Source of the DNA: an uncultured Actinomycetes bacterium
GTDB lineage: Bacteria; Actinomycetota; Acidimicrobiia; Acidimicrobiales; RAAP-2
DNA length: 56,206 nucleotides
Assembly: GCA_903870905.1 (NCBI GenBank)
Contig: CAIQEU010000009.1
Span: 1-56,206 of the forward strand
Reading direction: 5' to 3'
The first letter of the stretch is position 1, and every line of letters starts with the position of its first letter. Below are positions 17,933 through 26,220 of this stretch, one piece after another. Both the position numbers and the translations under genes were made by a program. The notes under the pieces were generated by a model. It saw only the letters and a program-made list of their open reading frames with translations. It did not search any database and was not told where the DNA came from.

Positions 17933-19318
17933 ATGACCGAGAAGTTCCTCATCCGTACCTACGGGTGCCAGATGAACGACCACGATTCCGAGCGAATTGC
18001 CGGGTTGCTCCGCGCCAAGGGGATGGAGCCGACGACCGAGGTCGACGAGGCCAACGTCATCGTCTTCAACACCTGCACCATTCGAGAGAACGCCGACACC
18101 AAGTTCTACGCCCACCTCGGTCACGTCAAGCAACGACGTGAGTTCGGGGAGAACGTGCTGGTGGCGGTTGGGGGCTGCATGGCCCAGGCTCAAGGCGGCG
18201 CCATCTTGGACAAAGTGGGCCACGTAGATCTCGTCTTTGGTACCCACAACGTGAGCCAATTGCCGCACCTCATCGACCGGGTGCGCGCCGAGGGTCGGTT
18301 GGCCGTCGTCCCCGACGCTCCCGATCCGTCCGGTGGTGATCTCAGCGAAGCGCTGACTGCGGTTCGAGAGCTGCCCTACGCGGCGTGGATCACGCTGCAG
18401 ACCGGGTGCGACAACACCTGCGCCTACTGCATCGTCCCCGACGTGCGTGGCCCCGAGGTCTCACGACCCTTCGCTGATCTCGTCGCCGAAGCCACCGAAC
18501 TCGCACGACGTGGGGTGACCGAGGTCACCCTGCTCGGCCAGAACGTGAACAGCTACGGCCGTGACCTGACGGGGCGCTCGCCGCTGTTCGCTGATTTGCT
18601 CCGTGCCCTCGGCGAGGTTCCCGGCATTCGCCGAATTCGGTTCACCTCGCCGCACCCGAAGGATCTCCGTCCTGAGACCATTGCCGCGATGGCTGAGACC
18701 GAGGCGGTGTGCAACCAACTCCACTTGCCGCTGCAGTCGGGCTCCAACCGCATCTTGACGGCCATGCGTCGCGGCTACACCGCGGAGCGGTACTTAGAGC
18801 GCTTGGCTGCTGCTCGGGCGGCGATTCCGGACTTGGCGGTGACCACCGATCTGATTGTGGGCTTCCCTGGGGAGACCGACGAGGACTTCGCCGAGACCCT
18901 GGAGGTTGCGGCCGAGGCGGAGTGGGACTCGGCGTTCACCTTCATCTTCAGCCCCCGAGAGGGAACGAGGGCAGCGGCGATGGTGGACCAGTTCTGCGAC
19001 CCCGACGCCGTCGCGGAGCGCTTCGAGCAACTCTTGGCCGTCGTGGAGCGCTCCAGCCTGCGCCGCAACGAAGCCCGAGTTGGGCGCTTGGAAGAACTCC
19101 TCATCGTCGGACCATCCAAGACGAAGAACGAAATGACCTCCGGCCGCACCTCGCAGGGCAAGCTCGTCCACATCGCCACCCCCGAGGTCGCACTCCTGCC
19201 GGGAGCGTATGCGACCGCCACGATCACCCACGGGGCTCGCCACCACCTGCTCGGCACCTTCGAGGAACTGATCGCCCCGCCGCGGCACCGCCGCACGCTC
19301 TCGGTGGTGGCCCGCTGA
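17933..19318 (+). CDS. miaB: tRNA-2-methylthio-N6-dimethylallyladenosine synthase
   Basis: 461 aa. The N-terminal UPF0004 domain supplies three cluster cysteines (TYGCQMND ~C12, FNTCTIRE ~C47, GGCMAQ ~C81). The radical-SAM motif is CDNTCAYC near 159-166. A TRAM domain (SQGKLVHI to YATATITHG) covers ~395-440. The enzyme adds a methylthio group to isopentenyl-A37 of tRNA, acting after MiaA, which is encoded immediately downstream. Its TGA overlaps the proposed CTG start of miaA. Confidence 0.96.
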   Translation: MTEKFLIRTYGCQMNDHDSERIAGLLRAKGMEPTTEVDEANVIVFNTCTIRENADTKFYAHLGHVKQRREFGENVLVAVGGCMAQAQGGAILDKVGHVDLVFGTHNVSQLPHLIDRVRAEGRLAVVPDAPDPSGGDLSEALTAVRELPYAAWITLQTGCDNTCAYCIVPDVRGPEVSRPFADLVAEATELARRGVTEVTLLGQNVNSYGRDLTGRSPLFADLLRALGEVPGIRRIRFTSPHPKDLRPETIAAMAETEAVCNQLHLPLQSGSNRILTAMRRGYTAERYLERLAAARAAIPDLAVTTDLIVGFPGETDEDFAETLEVAAEAEWDSAFTFIFSPREGTRAAAMVDQFCDPDAVAERFEQLLAVVERSSLRRNEARVGRLEELLIVGPSKTKNEMTSGRTSQGKLVHIATPEVALLPGAYATATITHGARHHLLGTFEELIAPPRHRRTLSVVAR

Positions 19319-20256
19319 GCGCGAGGCCCATCTCGGCGGTCGCGCTCGTCGGAATGACGGCATCGGGAAAGTCCCAGGTGGCGCTCGAGGTCGCAGCGCA
19401 GTGCGGTGACGTCGCCATCTGCTCCGTCGATTCAATGACCGTCTACACCGAGATGGATATCGGCACGGCGAAGCCAACTGCCGAGGATCGAGCACTCGTC
19501 CCGCACTTCTTGCTCGACCTCGTCGACCCGGCGCAGGAGTTCTCCGTCGCTGAGTTTCAGCAGTTTGGACGGGCAGCGATGGAGGAGGCGAGCGGACGCG
19601 GTCTCGTGCCCTTACTGGTGGGCGGCACAGGGCTCTACCACCGTGCCATTGTCGACAACTTGGAGCTGCCCGGACAATTCCCTGCCGTGGCTCGTGACCT
19701 CGCGGATCGACTGGAGGCTGACGGGCTCGCTTCCCTCTACGCCGAACTCGAGCGGCTCGATCCACTGGCGGCGACCCGGATGGAGCCCACCAACGAGCGA
19801 CGCATCCTGCGAGCGCTCGAGGTGGCCATCGGGAGCGGTCGACCCTTCTCCTCCTTTGGCCCTGGACTTGAGGCCTATGGTCCATCCCCGGTCATCCAAC
19901 TCGGGTGCCTCGTCGATCGCACCAACCTCGATGGTCGCATCGCTGCTCGAGTGGCGCAGTTCATGGACCAGGGGTTCCTCGCCGAGGTGCAGCGCCTCGC
20001 CGAGCGTCCGGGCGGGCTCTCTCGGACCGCTCGCCAGGCCGTTGGGTACCGCGAACTGCTCGCCCACGTGGATGGGGTCTGCAGCCTCGATGAGGCGGTG
20101 GCGAACACCGTGACTGCCACGCGCCAGTTGGCGCGGCGACAGTGGTCGTGGTTCCGTCGAGATCCGAGGATCACCTGGGTGGAGCGGGATGATCTCGGGG
20201 ACACCCTCAGGTCTGCGCTGGCAACCGTCCGAGCAACTGGGAGAATGGAGACATGA
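19315..20256 (+). CDS. miaA: tRNA dimethylallyltransferase
   Basis: About 313 aa if translation starts at CTG 19315. The P-loop GMTASGKS (~17-24) is followed by SVDSMTVYTEMDIGTAKP (the DSxxxY substrate region), GGTGLYHRAIVDNLELPG and the C-terminal RQAVGYREL and RRQWSWFRRDPR. MiaA adds the isopentenyl group to A37 of tRNAs reading UNN codons. There is no ATG, GTG or TTG in a usable place: the only ATG (19354) lies inside the P-loop and would delete its first glycine and beta strand. CTG 19315 overlaps the miaB stop as CTGA, mirroring the GTGA/ATGA junctions nearby. The 3' end overlaps dapF by ATGA. Confidence 0.88.
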   Translation: MSARPISAVALVGMTASGKSQVALEVAAQCGDVAICSVDSMTVYTEMDIGTAKPTAEDRALVPHFLLDLVDPAQEFSVAEFQQFGRAAMEEASGRGLVPLLVGGTGLYHRAIVDNLELPGQFPAVARDLADRLEADGLASLYAELERLDPLAATRMEPTNERRILRALEVAIGSGRPFSSFGPGLEAYGPSPVIQLGCLVDRTNLDGRIAARVAQFMDQGFLAEVQRLAERPGGLSRTARQAVGYRELLAHVDGVCSLDEAVANTVTATRQLARRQWSWFRRDPRITWVERDDLGDTLRSALATVRATGRMET

Positions 20257-21041
20257 TCACCGTCACCCACCACGACGGCGCTGGCAACGACTTCCTCGTG
20301 GCCATGGCCGATGACCGCCTCGGTCCGAGTGCGGCCCGGACGTGGTGCGATCGGGTCCACGGCATCGGCGCCGATGGCCTCCTCGCCGTTGGTGTGGGGA
20401 CGACGACGGATCTCACGATGCGCCTGTGGAACGCCGATGGGTCGCTTGCGGAGATGAGCGGCAACGGCATCCGGTGCCTCGTCCATGGGGCGGTTCTGGC
20501 CGGATTGGTTGCGCCGGGGACCATTTCGGTTGCGACCGATGCGGGCGTGCGGACCGTCGAGTTCTCGGCGACGGGCGACGGTGAGGGGTGGGCGTCGGTG
20601 GCCATGGGAGCGGTCACCCTCGGCGAGGACGTCGTCCTCGCTGGTGGGGGCTCGGCGCAGCGGGCCAGCGTTGGCAACCCGCACCTCGTCTGCCTCTGCG
20701 ATTCGGTGGAGGATCTCGATCCGATGATTGACGGTCCGGCGCTGTCTGCAGCCCCAGAAGGTGGAACCAACGTCGAGTGGATTTCGGTGCGGGCTGATGG
20801 CGGCCTCGATTTCGTGGTCTACGAGCGTGGCGTCGGCCCGACGAAGGCCTGTGGCACCGGGAGCTGCGCGGCAGCGGCGGTGGCGCATGCCCACGGCCTC
20901 GTCGGCCCCACGGTTGCCGTGCACAATCCCGGGGGTGTGCTGAGCGTCGACGTTGCTGACGTAGATGCCGTCGTGCTCTCCGGTCCGGTCCGATACCTCG
21001 GCACCGCGACGGTGGCGTTCCCCGATGAGGGTGCAGCGTGA
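20253..21041 (+). CDS. dapF: Diaminopimelate epimerase
   Basis: 262 aa. It interconverts LL- and meso-diaminopimelate, giving the lysine precursor and peptidoglycan cross-link residue. The two catalytic cysteines are visible in MSGNGIRCL (~C75) and KACGTGSCAAA (~C199), with GNDFLVA at the N-terminus and RLWNADGSLAEM before the first cysteine. The ATG overlaps the miaA stop (ATGA) and the stop overlaps hflX (GTGA), so it sits mid-operon between tRNA-modification and ribosome-associated genes. Confidence 0.96.
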   Translation: MITVTHHDGAGNDFLVAMADDRLGPSAARTWCDRVHGIGADGLLAVGVGTTTDLTMRLWNADGSLAEMSGNGIRCLVHGAVLAGLVAPGTISVATDAGVRTVEFSATGDGEGWASVAMGAVTLGEDVVLAGGGSAQRASVGNPHLVCLCDSVEDLDPMIDGPALSAAPEGGTNVEWISVRADGGLDFVVYERGVGPTKACGTGSCAAAAVAHAHGLVGPTVAVHNPGGVLSVDVADVDAVVLSGPVRYLGTATVAFPDEGAA

Positions 21042-22318
21042 CGACCGCGTTCACCGACACCCTCATCTCGAGGGAGATTCGAGAGAAGATCATCCTCGTT
21101 GGGGTGACCCTGTCCGGCAGTACCGTCGAGGAGACCGACGCCCACCTCCACGAACTGAGCCAACTCGTCGAAACTGCTGGTGCCGACGTGGTCGGTATCG
21201 TCACCCAGAAGCGAGAGAGTCCCGATCCTGCGACCTACATCGGAAAGGGCAAGGTGGCAGAGCTCGTCGAACTCGCCTACGCAGAAGACGCCGACACCGT
21301 CGTGTTCGACGATGAGCTCACCCCGGCCCAGAGCCGGAACTTAGAGAAGCAACTCGGACGCACGGCGATCACCCGGACCGCGGTCATCTTGGACATCTTC
21401 GCCCAGAACGCGGTCAGCCCTGAAGGCAAGGCCCAGGTGGAATTGGCCCTCCTGCGTTACCGCCTCCCACGGCTGCGGGGCCGAGGCATCGCCCTCTCGC
21501 AGCAATCCGGCGTGATTGGAACGAGGGGTCCTGGTGAGACCCAGCTCGAAGTCGACCGCCGACGACTCGTCAAGCGCATGCTCCAGCTGGAGCGGGAGCT
21601 GAAGCAGGTCACGGCCACCCGAGCGACCCAGCGGGCCCAGCGGGCCCGAGGTCGCCGTCACGAAGTGGCCCTCGTTGGCTACACGAACGCGGGCAAGTCC
21701 AGTCTGCTCAACGCGTTGACCGGAGCCGACGTCTTGGCAGCGGATCGGCTCTTCGCCACCTTGGACCCGAGGACCCGCCAGTTCGCCCTGCCCGGTGGAG
21801 AGACCATCTTGGTCACCGACACGGTGGGCTTCATCCGCAAACTGCCTCACGAACTCGTCGAAGCGTTCCGGTCCACGCTCGACTCGGTGCACTTGGCCGA
21901 ACTCATCATCCACGTGGTCGACGGACTCGCGGAGGACCCCTACGCCCAGATCCGCGCCGTCGACGAGGTCTTGTCCGAGATCGGCGCCGAGCACGTGCCG
22001 CAGCTCCTCGTGGTCAACAAGATCGACGCCAAGAGCGATGCTCGGAATCTGGCACAGAACCTCGGCGCAGTGCCGATTTCGGCCATGACGGGGGAGGGGA
22101 TCCCAGAGCTGCTCGAGATCCTCGGGAATCGGTTGCGGCGAGAGAGTCGGGCCATCACCGTTGTGGTGCCCTTCGACCGAGGCGATGTCTTGGCAGCATT
22201 GCACCGTGAAGGTGAAGTCTTGAGCGAGACCGAAGAGGAGAACGCCATGGTGGTGCGCGCCGTGCTCGACCAGGCCTCGACCGCAGCATTCGCTCCCTAT
22301 CTCCGAGGAGGACAGTGA
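21038..22318 (+). CDS. hflX: GTPase HflX
   Basis: 426 aa. The N-terminal HflX domain contains TYIGKGKV and VFDDELTPAQSRNLE. The middle glycine/arginine segment includes SQQSGVIGTRGPGETQLE. The GTPase domain has G1 GYTNAGKSSL (~212-221), G3 DTVGFI (~262), and G4 NKID (~327). HflX binds and splits stalled 70S/50S ribosomes, especially under stress. GTG 21038 overlaps the dapF stop, and the TGA overlaps the dapC ATG by one base. Confidence 0.95.
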   Translation: MTTAFTDTLISREIREKIILVGVTLSGSTVEETDAHLHELSQLVETAGADVVGIVTQKRESPDPATYIGKGKVAELVELAYAEDADTVVFDDELTPAQSRNLEKQLGRTAITRTAVILDIFAQNAVSPEGKAQVELALLRYRLPRLRGRGIALSQQSGVIGTRGPGETQLEVDRRRLVKRMLQLERELKQVTATRATQRAQRARGRRHEVALVGYTNAGKSSLLNALTGADVLAADRLFATLDPRTRQFALPGGETILVTDTVGFIRKLPHELVEAFRSTLDSVHLAELIIHVVDGLAEDPYAQIRAVDEVLSEIGAEHVPQLLVVNKIDAKSDARNLAQNLGAVPISAMTGEGIPELLEILGNRLRRESRAITVVVPFDRGDVLAALHREGEVLSETEEENAMVVRAVLDQASTAAFAPYLRGGQ

Positions 22319-23427
22319 TGGGGTTCACCCCGCCGCCCTACCCCTACGACCGCGTGGACGCCATCCGTGACCTCGCCGTCGCGCGATTCGGCAGCGCCAT
22401 CGACTGCACGATTGGGACCCCATGCGATCCGCCGCCGCAGGCAGTCATCGATCGGCTTGGATCCTCTGGGCTCGAGCGCGGATATCCAACCTCGGTGGGG
22501 TCCCCAGAACTGCGATCGTCGATCGCTGCGTACCTCGCCCGTCGCCTCCAGGTGAGTGTTGCTCCCGATGATCTCGCCATCTGCATGGGCACGAAGGAGT
22601 TCGTGGCGTCGACGGCCTACTACCTGCACCTGCGTGATCCAGAGAAGGACACGGTGCTCTACCCGACGATTTCGTATCCGACCTACGCCATGAGCGCCAC
22701 GCTCGCCGGCCTCCGCGCCGTGCCCGTCGCCCTCGACGCACAGGGTCGTCTCGATCTCACCTCGATCTCGAGCGACGATGCCGATCGAGCCCAGTGCCTG
22801 TGGTCGAACTCGCCGATGAATCCGACCGGTTCGTTAGATGACCTCGGTGCAGTGGCCGAGTGGGGGAGAGCCCACGGCGTTCCCGTGCTCTCGGACGAGT
22901 GCTACGCCGAGTTCACGTGGGAAGATCGACCGCGGACCATCCTCGAACACGGCGCCGATGGGGTGCTGGCCGTTCACTCGGTCTCCAAGCGGTCCAACCT
23001 CGCTGGCATGCGCTGCGGTTTCTACGCTGGGGACCGCGAGCTCGTGACCTTCCTACGGTCGGTGCGCCAGCACGCAGGTGCCATGGTGCCCGGACCGGTG
23101 CAGGCTGCGGTGACGGTGGCCTACGACGACGACGCCCACGTGGATGCCCAGCGCGCGGTCTACGCCGGCCGGATCGCTCGCACGGTCGAAGCGTTCGCTG
23201 CCGCGGGATTCGCCTGCCCTGCCCCTGAGGGGGCCTTCTACTGCTGGATTCCGGTTCCCGAGCGCTTCACGGATGCCTGGCACTTCGCCCAGTTCCTCGC
23301 TGAGGCGACGGGCATCATCGTGAGCCCTGGTGACCTCTACGGTCCGACCGGTGCTGGAGCAGTCCGACTCGCCGTCGTTGTTCCCGATGCCGAGTTTGAC
23401 GTCGGGCTGGCACGTCTCGCTGGCTGA
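22318..23427 (+). CDS. dapC: Succinyldiaminopimelate transaminase (fold-type I aminotransferase)
   Basis: 369 aa. ATG 22318 is preferred over GTG 22315 because GAGGAGG sits about 6 nt upstream and TGATG couples it to hflX. The PLP lysine lies in HSVSKRSNLAGMRCGF (~224), with NSPMNPTGS near 163 and SDECYAEF near 192. SKRSNLAG is typical of actinobacterial DapC, which transaminates N-succinyl-2-amino-6-ketopimelate. The flanking dapF and dapD/dapE support the role. Another aminotransferase specificity cannot be excluded from sequence alone. Confidence 0.9.
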   Translation: MGFTPPPYPYDRVDAIRDLAVARFGSAIDCTIGTPCDPPPQAVIDRLGSSGLERGYPTSVGSPELRSSIAAYLARRLQVSVAPDDLAICMGTKEFVASTAYYLHLRDPEKDTVLYPTISYPTYAMSATLAGLRAVPVALDAQGRLDLTSISSDDADRAQCLWSNSPMNPTGSLDDLGAVAEWGRAHGVPVLSDECYAEFTWEDRPRTILEHGADGVLAVHSVSKRSNLAGMRCGFYAGDRELVTFLRSVRQHAGAMVPGPVQAAVTVAYDDDAHVDAQRAVYAGRIARTVEAFAAAGFACPAPEGAFYCWIPVPERFTDAWHFAQFLAEATGIIVSPGDLYGPTGAGAVRLAVVVPDAEFDVGLARLAG

Positions 23428-23467
23428 CACGGGGGTGGCGACGCTCGCACGGTGAGGGAGCGCCGCG

Positions 23468-23473
23468 TAGATT
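23468..23473 (+). promoter_or_regulatory. -10 element TAGATT of dapD
   Basis: TAGATT, GGCACC, ATG 23480: 6-nt gap, predicted leaderless start for the dapD-dapE unit. Confidence 0.6.
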
Positions 23474-23479
23474 GGCACC

Positions 23480-24304
23480 ATGGCAGATCTCGCAACGCAG
23501 CTGACCGAACTCTACGACCGTCGCAGCGAGGTGACACCAGCAGACCTCGACGCGCACGCGCTCGTCAACGAAGCGATCACGCTGCTCGACACCGGTGCTG
23601 CCCGGGTGGCGGAGTTCGCAGCCGATGGCACGATGGTGGTCAACGAGTGGTTGAAGAAGGCCATCTTGCTGCTGTTCCAACTCCGCCAGATCGAGACGAC
23701 CAACCTTGGACCCTTCGAGTACGCGGACAAGCTGCCTCTCAAGCACAACTTCGCCGAGGCCGGGGTGCGCGTCGTTCCTGGTGCGTCAGCGCGGTGGGGT
23801 TCCTTCCTCAGCCGAGGCGTGGTCCTCATGCCCTCCTACGTCAACATCGGCGCATGGGTGGGGGAAGGCACGATGGTCGACACCTGGGCGACGGTGGCAT
23901 CCTGCGCACAGATCGGCGCCCGAGTGCACCTCTCTGGTGGCGTCGGCATCGGTGGCGTCTTGGAGCCACCGAACGCAGTCCCCGTGGTCGTGGAAGATGA
24001 GGCGTTCATCGGGAGCCGGTCGATGATCACCGACGGCGCTCGAGTGGGGCGCGGTGCGGTCCTTGGGGCTGGGACCATCCTCAACCCCTCGATTCCCGTC
24101 ATCGATGCCGAAACCGGAGAGGAGATCTCCCGTGGTGTCGTGCCGCCGTGGTCGGTGGCGGTCTCTGCGAACCGTAAGCGCACCTTCCCCGGTGGTGACT
24201 TCTACCTCCCGTGTGTGCTCGTGCTCAAGACCCTGACCGAGGGCGAACGCCACGACAAGGTGGCGCTCAACGAGGTGCTCCGGACCCACTCGGTGGCCAC
24301 CTGA
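23480..24304 (+). CDS. dapD: 2,3,4,5-tetrahydropyridine-2,6-dicarboxylate N-succinyltransferase
   Basis: 274 aa, the length of the proteobacterial-type DapD. It transfers succinyl from succinyl-CoA to tetrahydrodipicolinate. The C-terminal half is a left-handed parallel beta helix of hexapeptide repeats (RVVPGASARWG, MPSYVNIGAWVGEGTMVDTWATV, GVGIGGVLEPP), here ~95-210. The stop overlaps the dapE ATG (TGATG). With dapC and dapE it fixes the succinylase variant of the DAP pathway rather than the dehydrogenase or acetylase variants. Confidence 0.95.
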   Translation: MADLATQLTELYDRRSEVTPADLDAHALVNEAITLLDTGAARVAEFAADGTMVVNEWLKKAILLLFQLRQIETTNLGPFEYADKLPLKHNFAEAGVRVVPGASARWGSFLSRGVVLMPSYVNIGAWVGEGTMVDTWATVASCAQIGARVHLSGGVGIGGVLEPPNAVPVVVEDEAFIGSRSMITDGARVGRGAVLGAGTILNPSIPVIDAETGEEISRGVVPPWSVAVSANRKRTFPGGDFYLPCVLVLKTLTEGERHDKVALNEVLRTHSVAT

Positions 24305-25359
24305 TGGATCTGCTCGCCTTCACCGAGCAGCTCATGGCCATCCCGTCGGTGAGTCGGGATGAGGACGCCATCGCCACCTTCGTCGCAGAGTACCTCGCTC
24401 CCTTTGGGCACTTGGACGTCGTGCGAGTAGGGGACAACGTGGTGGCGAGGACGGCAGGGGACGATGCCGATCGCATCGTGGTTGGCGGACACTTGGACAC
24501 GGTGCCCCCACACGACGGCCAGAGCATCCGCATCGTCGACAACGTCCTCTACGGTCTCGGCGCAGCCGACATGAAGTCCTCCATTTCGATCATGGTGGAC
24601 CTGGCAACGACGATTGAGCGTCCACGGCGACCGATCACCTGGGTCTTCTACGCCCGAGAAGAAATTGGGAGAGCAGAATCGGGCTTGGAAGACCTCTTCG
24701 CTGTTCCGGGACTCGTGAGTGGTTCCGTGGCCCTCCTCTTGGAGCCCACCGATCTCGCGGTGGAAGCAGGGTGTCAGGGAACGCTCCGCTTGGAGATCAC
24801 CATGGCTGGAGCACCGGCGCACACCGCCCGGCCGTTCATGGGGCGCAACGCCATCCACCGGCTCGCTCCGGTCCTCGCCACCTTGGCGTCGACGCAGCCA
24901 GCACCAGTCATCGTCGATGGCCTCTCCTACGGCGAGCAACTTCAAGTCGTGAAGGTGAGCGGGGGAACCGCCGGCAACGTCGTCCCCGCGTCTGCGAGTT
25001 GCGCGGTGAACTACCGCTTCGCCCCGACGAAGTCCTTGGAGGATGCAGCAGCCTGGGTGACCTCACTCATCGAGCACCACCTCGACCGAGAAGGTGGCGA
25101 CACGGTGGTTGTGGCCGATGGAGCCGCTGGCGGCATGCCGAACCTCAACCACCCGGTGATCCACGAGCTCGTGGCTGCCACCGCCGTCACCCCGGTAGCC
25201 AAGGTGGGCTGGACTGACGTCGCAACCTTCGCGCAGCGAGGTATTCCGGCGTGTAACTACGGGCCGGGGAGTCCGCTGGTTGCCCACCACGCCGATGAGC
25301 ACGTCCGCGGCGATGCCCTCGTGACCGCCCGATCGGTCCTCGAGAACCTGTTGCACTGA
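24304..25359 (+). CDS. dapE: Succinyl-diaminopimelate desuccinylase (M20 peptidase)
   Basis: 351 aa from ATG 24304. GGHLDTVP (~61-68) gives the first metal histidine, GLGAADMKSS (~81) the bridging aspartate, and YAREEIGRAESGL (~115-127) the catalytic glutamate pair; a dimerisation lid follows (APAHTARPFMGRNAIH ~170). It hydrolyses N-succinyl-LL-DAP to LL-DAP, the substrate of DapF. Its coupling to dapD makes the role confident. Longer in-frame starts inside dapD were rejected. Confidence 0.94.
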   Translation: MDLLAFTEQLMAIPSVSRDEDAIATFVAEYLAPFGHLDVVRVGDNVVARTAGDDADRIVVGGHLDTVPPHDGQSIRIVDNVLYGLGAADMKSSISIMVDLATTIERPRRPITWVFYAREEIGRAESGLEDLFAVPGLVSGSVALLLEPTDLAVEAGCQGTLRLEITMAGAPAHTARPFMGRNAIHRLAPVLATLASTQPAPVIVDGLSYGEQLQVVKVSGGTAGNVVPASASCAVNYRFAPTKSLEDAAAWVTSLIEHHLDREGGDTVVVADGAAGGMPNLNHPVIHELVAATAVTPVAKVGWTDVATFAQRGIPACNYGPGSPLVAHHADEHVRGDALVTARSVLENLLH

Positions 25360-25371
25360 GGGAGGCGCTGC

Positions 25372-25377
25372 TAGGTT
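25372..25377 (+). promoter_or_regulatory. -10 element TAGGTT of the unknown gene at 25384
   Basis: TAGGTT, CGCACC, ATG 25384: 6-nt gap. Predicted leaderless start for the two-gene unit with the monooxygenase. Confidence 0.6.
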
Positions 25378-25383
25378 CGCACC

Positions 25384-26220
25384 ATGGCGCAGACCCCACC
25401 TGTTGCAACCTTCACCCTGACCGCCAGTGCTGAGCCCATCGCCCTCGGCTCGATCCTCCTCACCGTGGTGGAGCCACACCGGGGCCATGAGGTCGCCTAC
25501 AACCGGTGGTACGAGCGGGATCACTTCTACGCCGGGTGCATGGTTGGGGCGTACCAATTCGCAGGCAAGCGCTTCGTCGCCACCGCTCCGCTGAAGGCCC
25601 TTCGACCTGCAGGCTCAGCGGCCATCACGGGGGAGCCCGGCAAGGGCTCCTACGTGGCCTGCTACTTCGTCCTCGCCGGTTACCACGACTACTGGAACGC
25701 GTGGGCGGTTGCCCAGGTGAACCAGCTCCACGCCAAGGGTCGGATGTTCGCCGAACGTGACCACGTCCACACCCTGCTCTACGACTACCAGTTCGAGGTT
25801 CGACGCGACGCTGACGGCGTGCCCGTGGAACTGGCCCTCGATCACCCCTTCGGTGGGTTCGTCCCGGTCTGGGTGGACAAGACGACGAACGACAGCGACG
25901 CGGTGTTCTTCGAGCGTCTCCAGCGAGAGGTGCTGCCAGAGGTGATGGCCGCGACCACCCTGGCGCTCGCTGCTGGGTTCACCCCACAGGCCCTCCGAGA
26001 CGATGCCCCCGCTGATGTGCCGCGAGCGGCCGCCGGCGGTGGGCGAGTGCTCCTCCTGTGCTTCCTCGAAGATTCTCCATTGGAGTCCTTCGACGCAACC
26101 ATCGGGGCGCTCGGACGAGTCCTCGACGCCAGTGGCGTCGGCACCATGGTCGCAGCGCTGCCGTTCATCCCGACCATTCCTGGGACCGACCGCTACACCG
26201 ACGAACTGTGGGCCGACTGA
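25384..26220 (+). CDS. Conserved protein of unknown function coupled to a flavin monooxygenase
   Basis: 278 aa, soluble, no signal peptide or membrane segment. The stretch YNRWYERDHFYAG (~38-50) resembles the WY-x3-H pattern of EthD-like dimeric alpha/beta-barrel proteins, and residues ~205-270 (RVLLLCFLED... ALPFIPTIPGTDRYTDELW) could be a second, degenerate half of such a fold. Aromatic residues are frequent around 95-145. The stop overlaps the monooxygenase ATG (TGATG), so the two are made together. A role as partner, product-binding or lactone-processing protein for the monooxygenase is inference only. Confidence 0.75.
   Translation: MAQTPPVATFTLTASAEPIALGSILLTVVEPHRGHEVAYNRWYERDHFYAGCMVGAYQFAGKRFVATAPLKALRPAGSAAITGEPGKGSYVACYFVLAGYHDYWNAWAVAQVNQLHAKGRMFAERDHVHTLLYDYQFEVRRDADGVPVELALDHPFGGFVPVWVDKTTNDSDAVFFERLQREVLPEVMAATTLALAAGFTPQALRDDAPADVPRAAAGGGRVLLLCFLEDSPLESFDATIGALGRVLDASGVGTMVAALPFIPTIPGTDRYTDELWAD

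Noticed and set aside
18709-19314. Upstream extension of the miaA frame to an ATG at 18709
   Set aside because: This part is fully inside miaB in another frame and its translation is compositionally unlike protein; the family begins near the P-loop.
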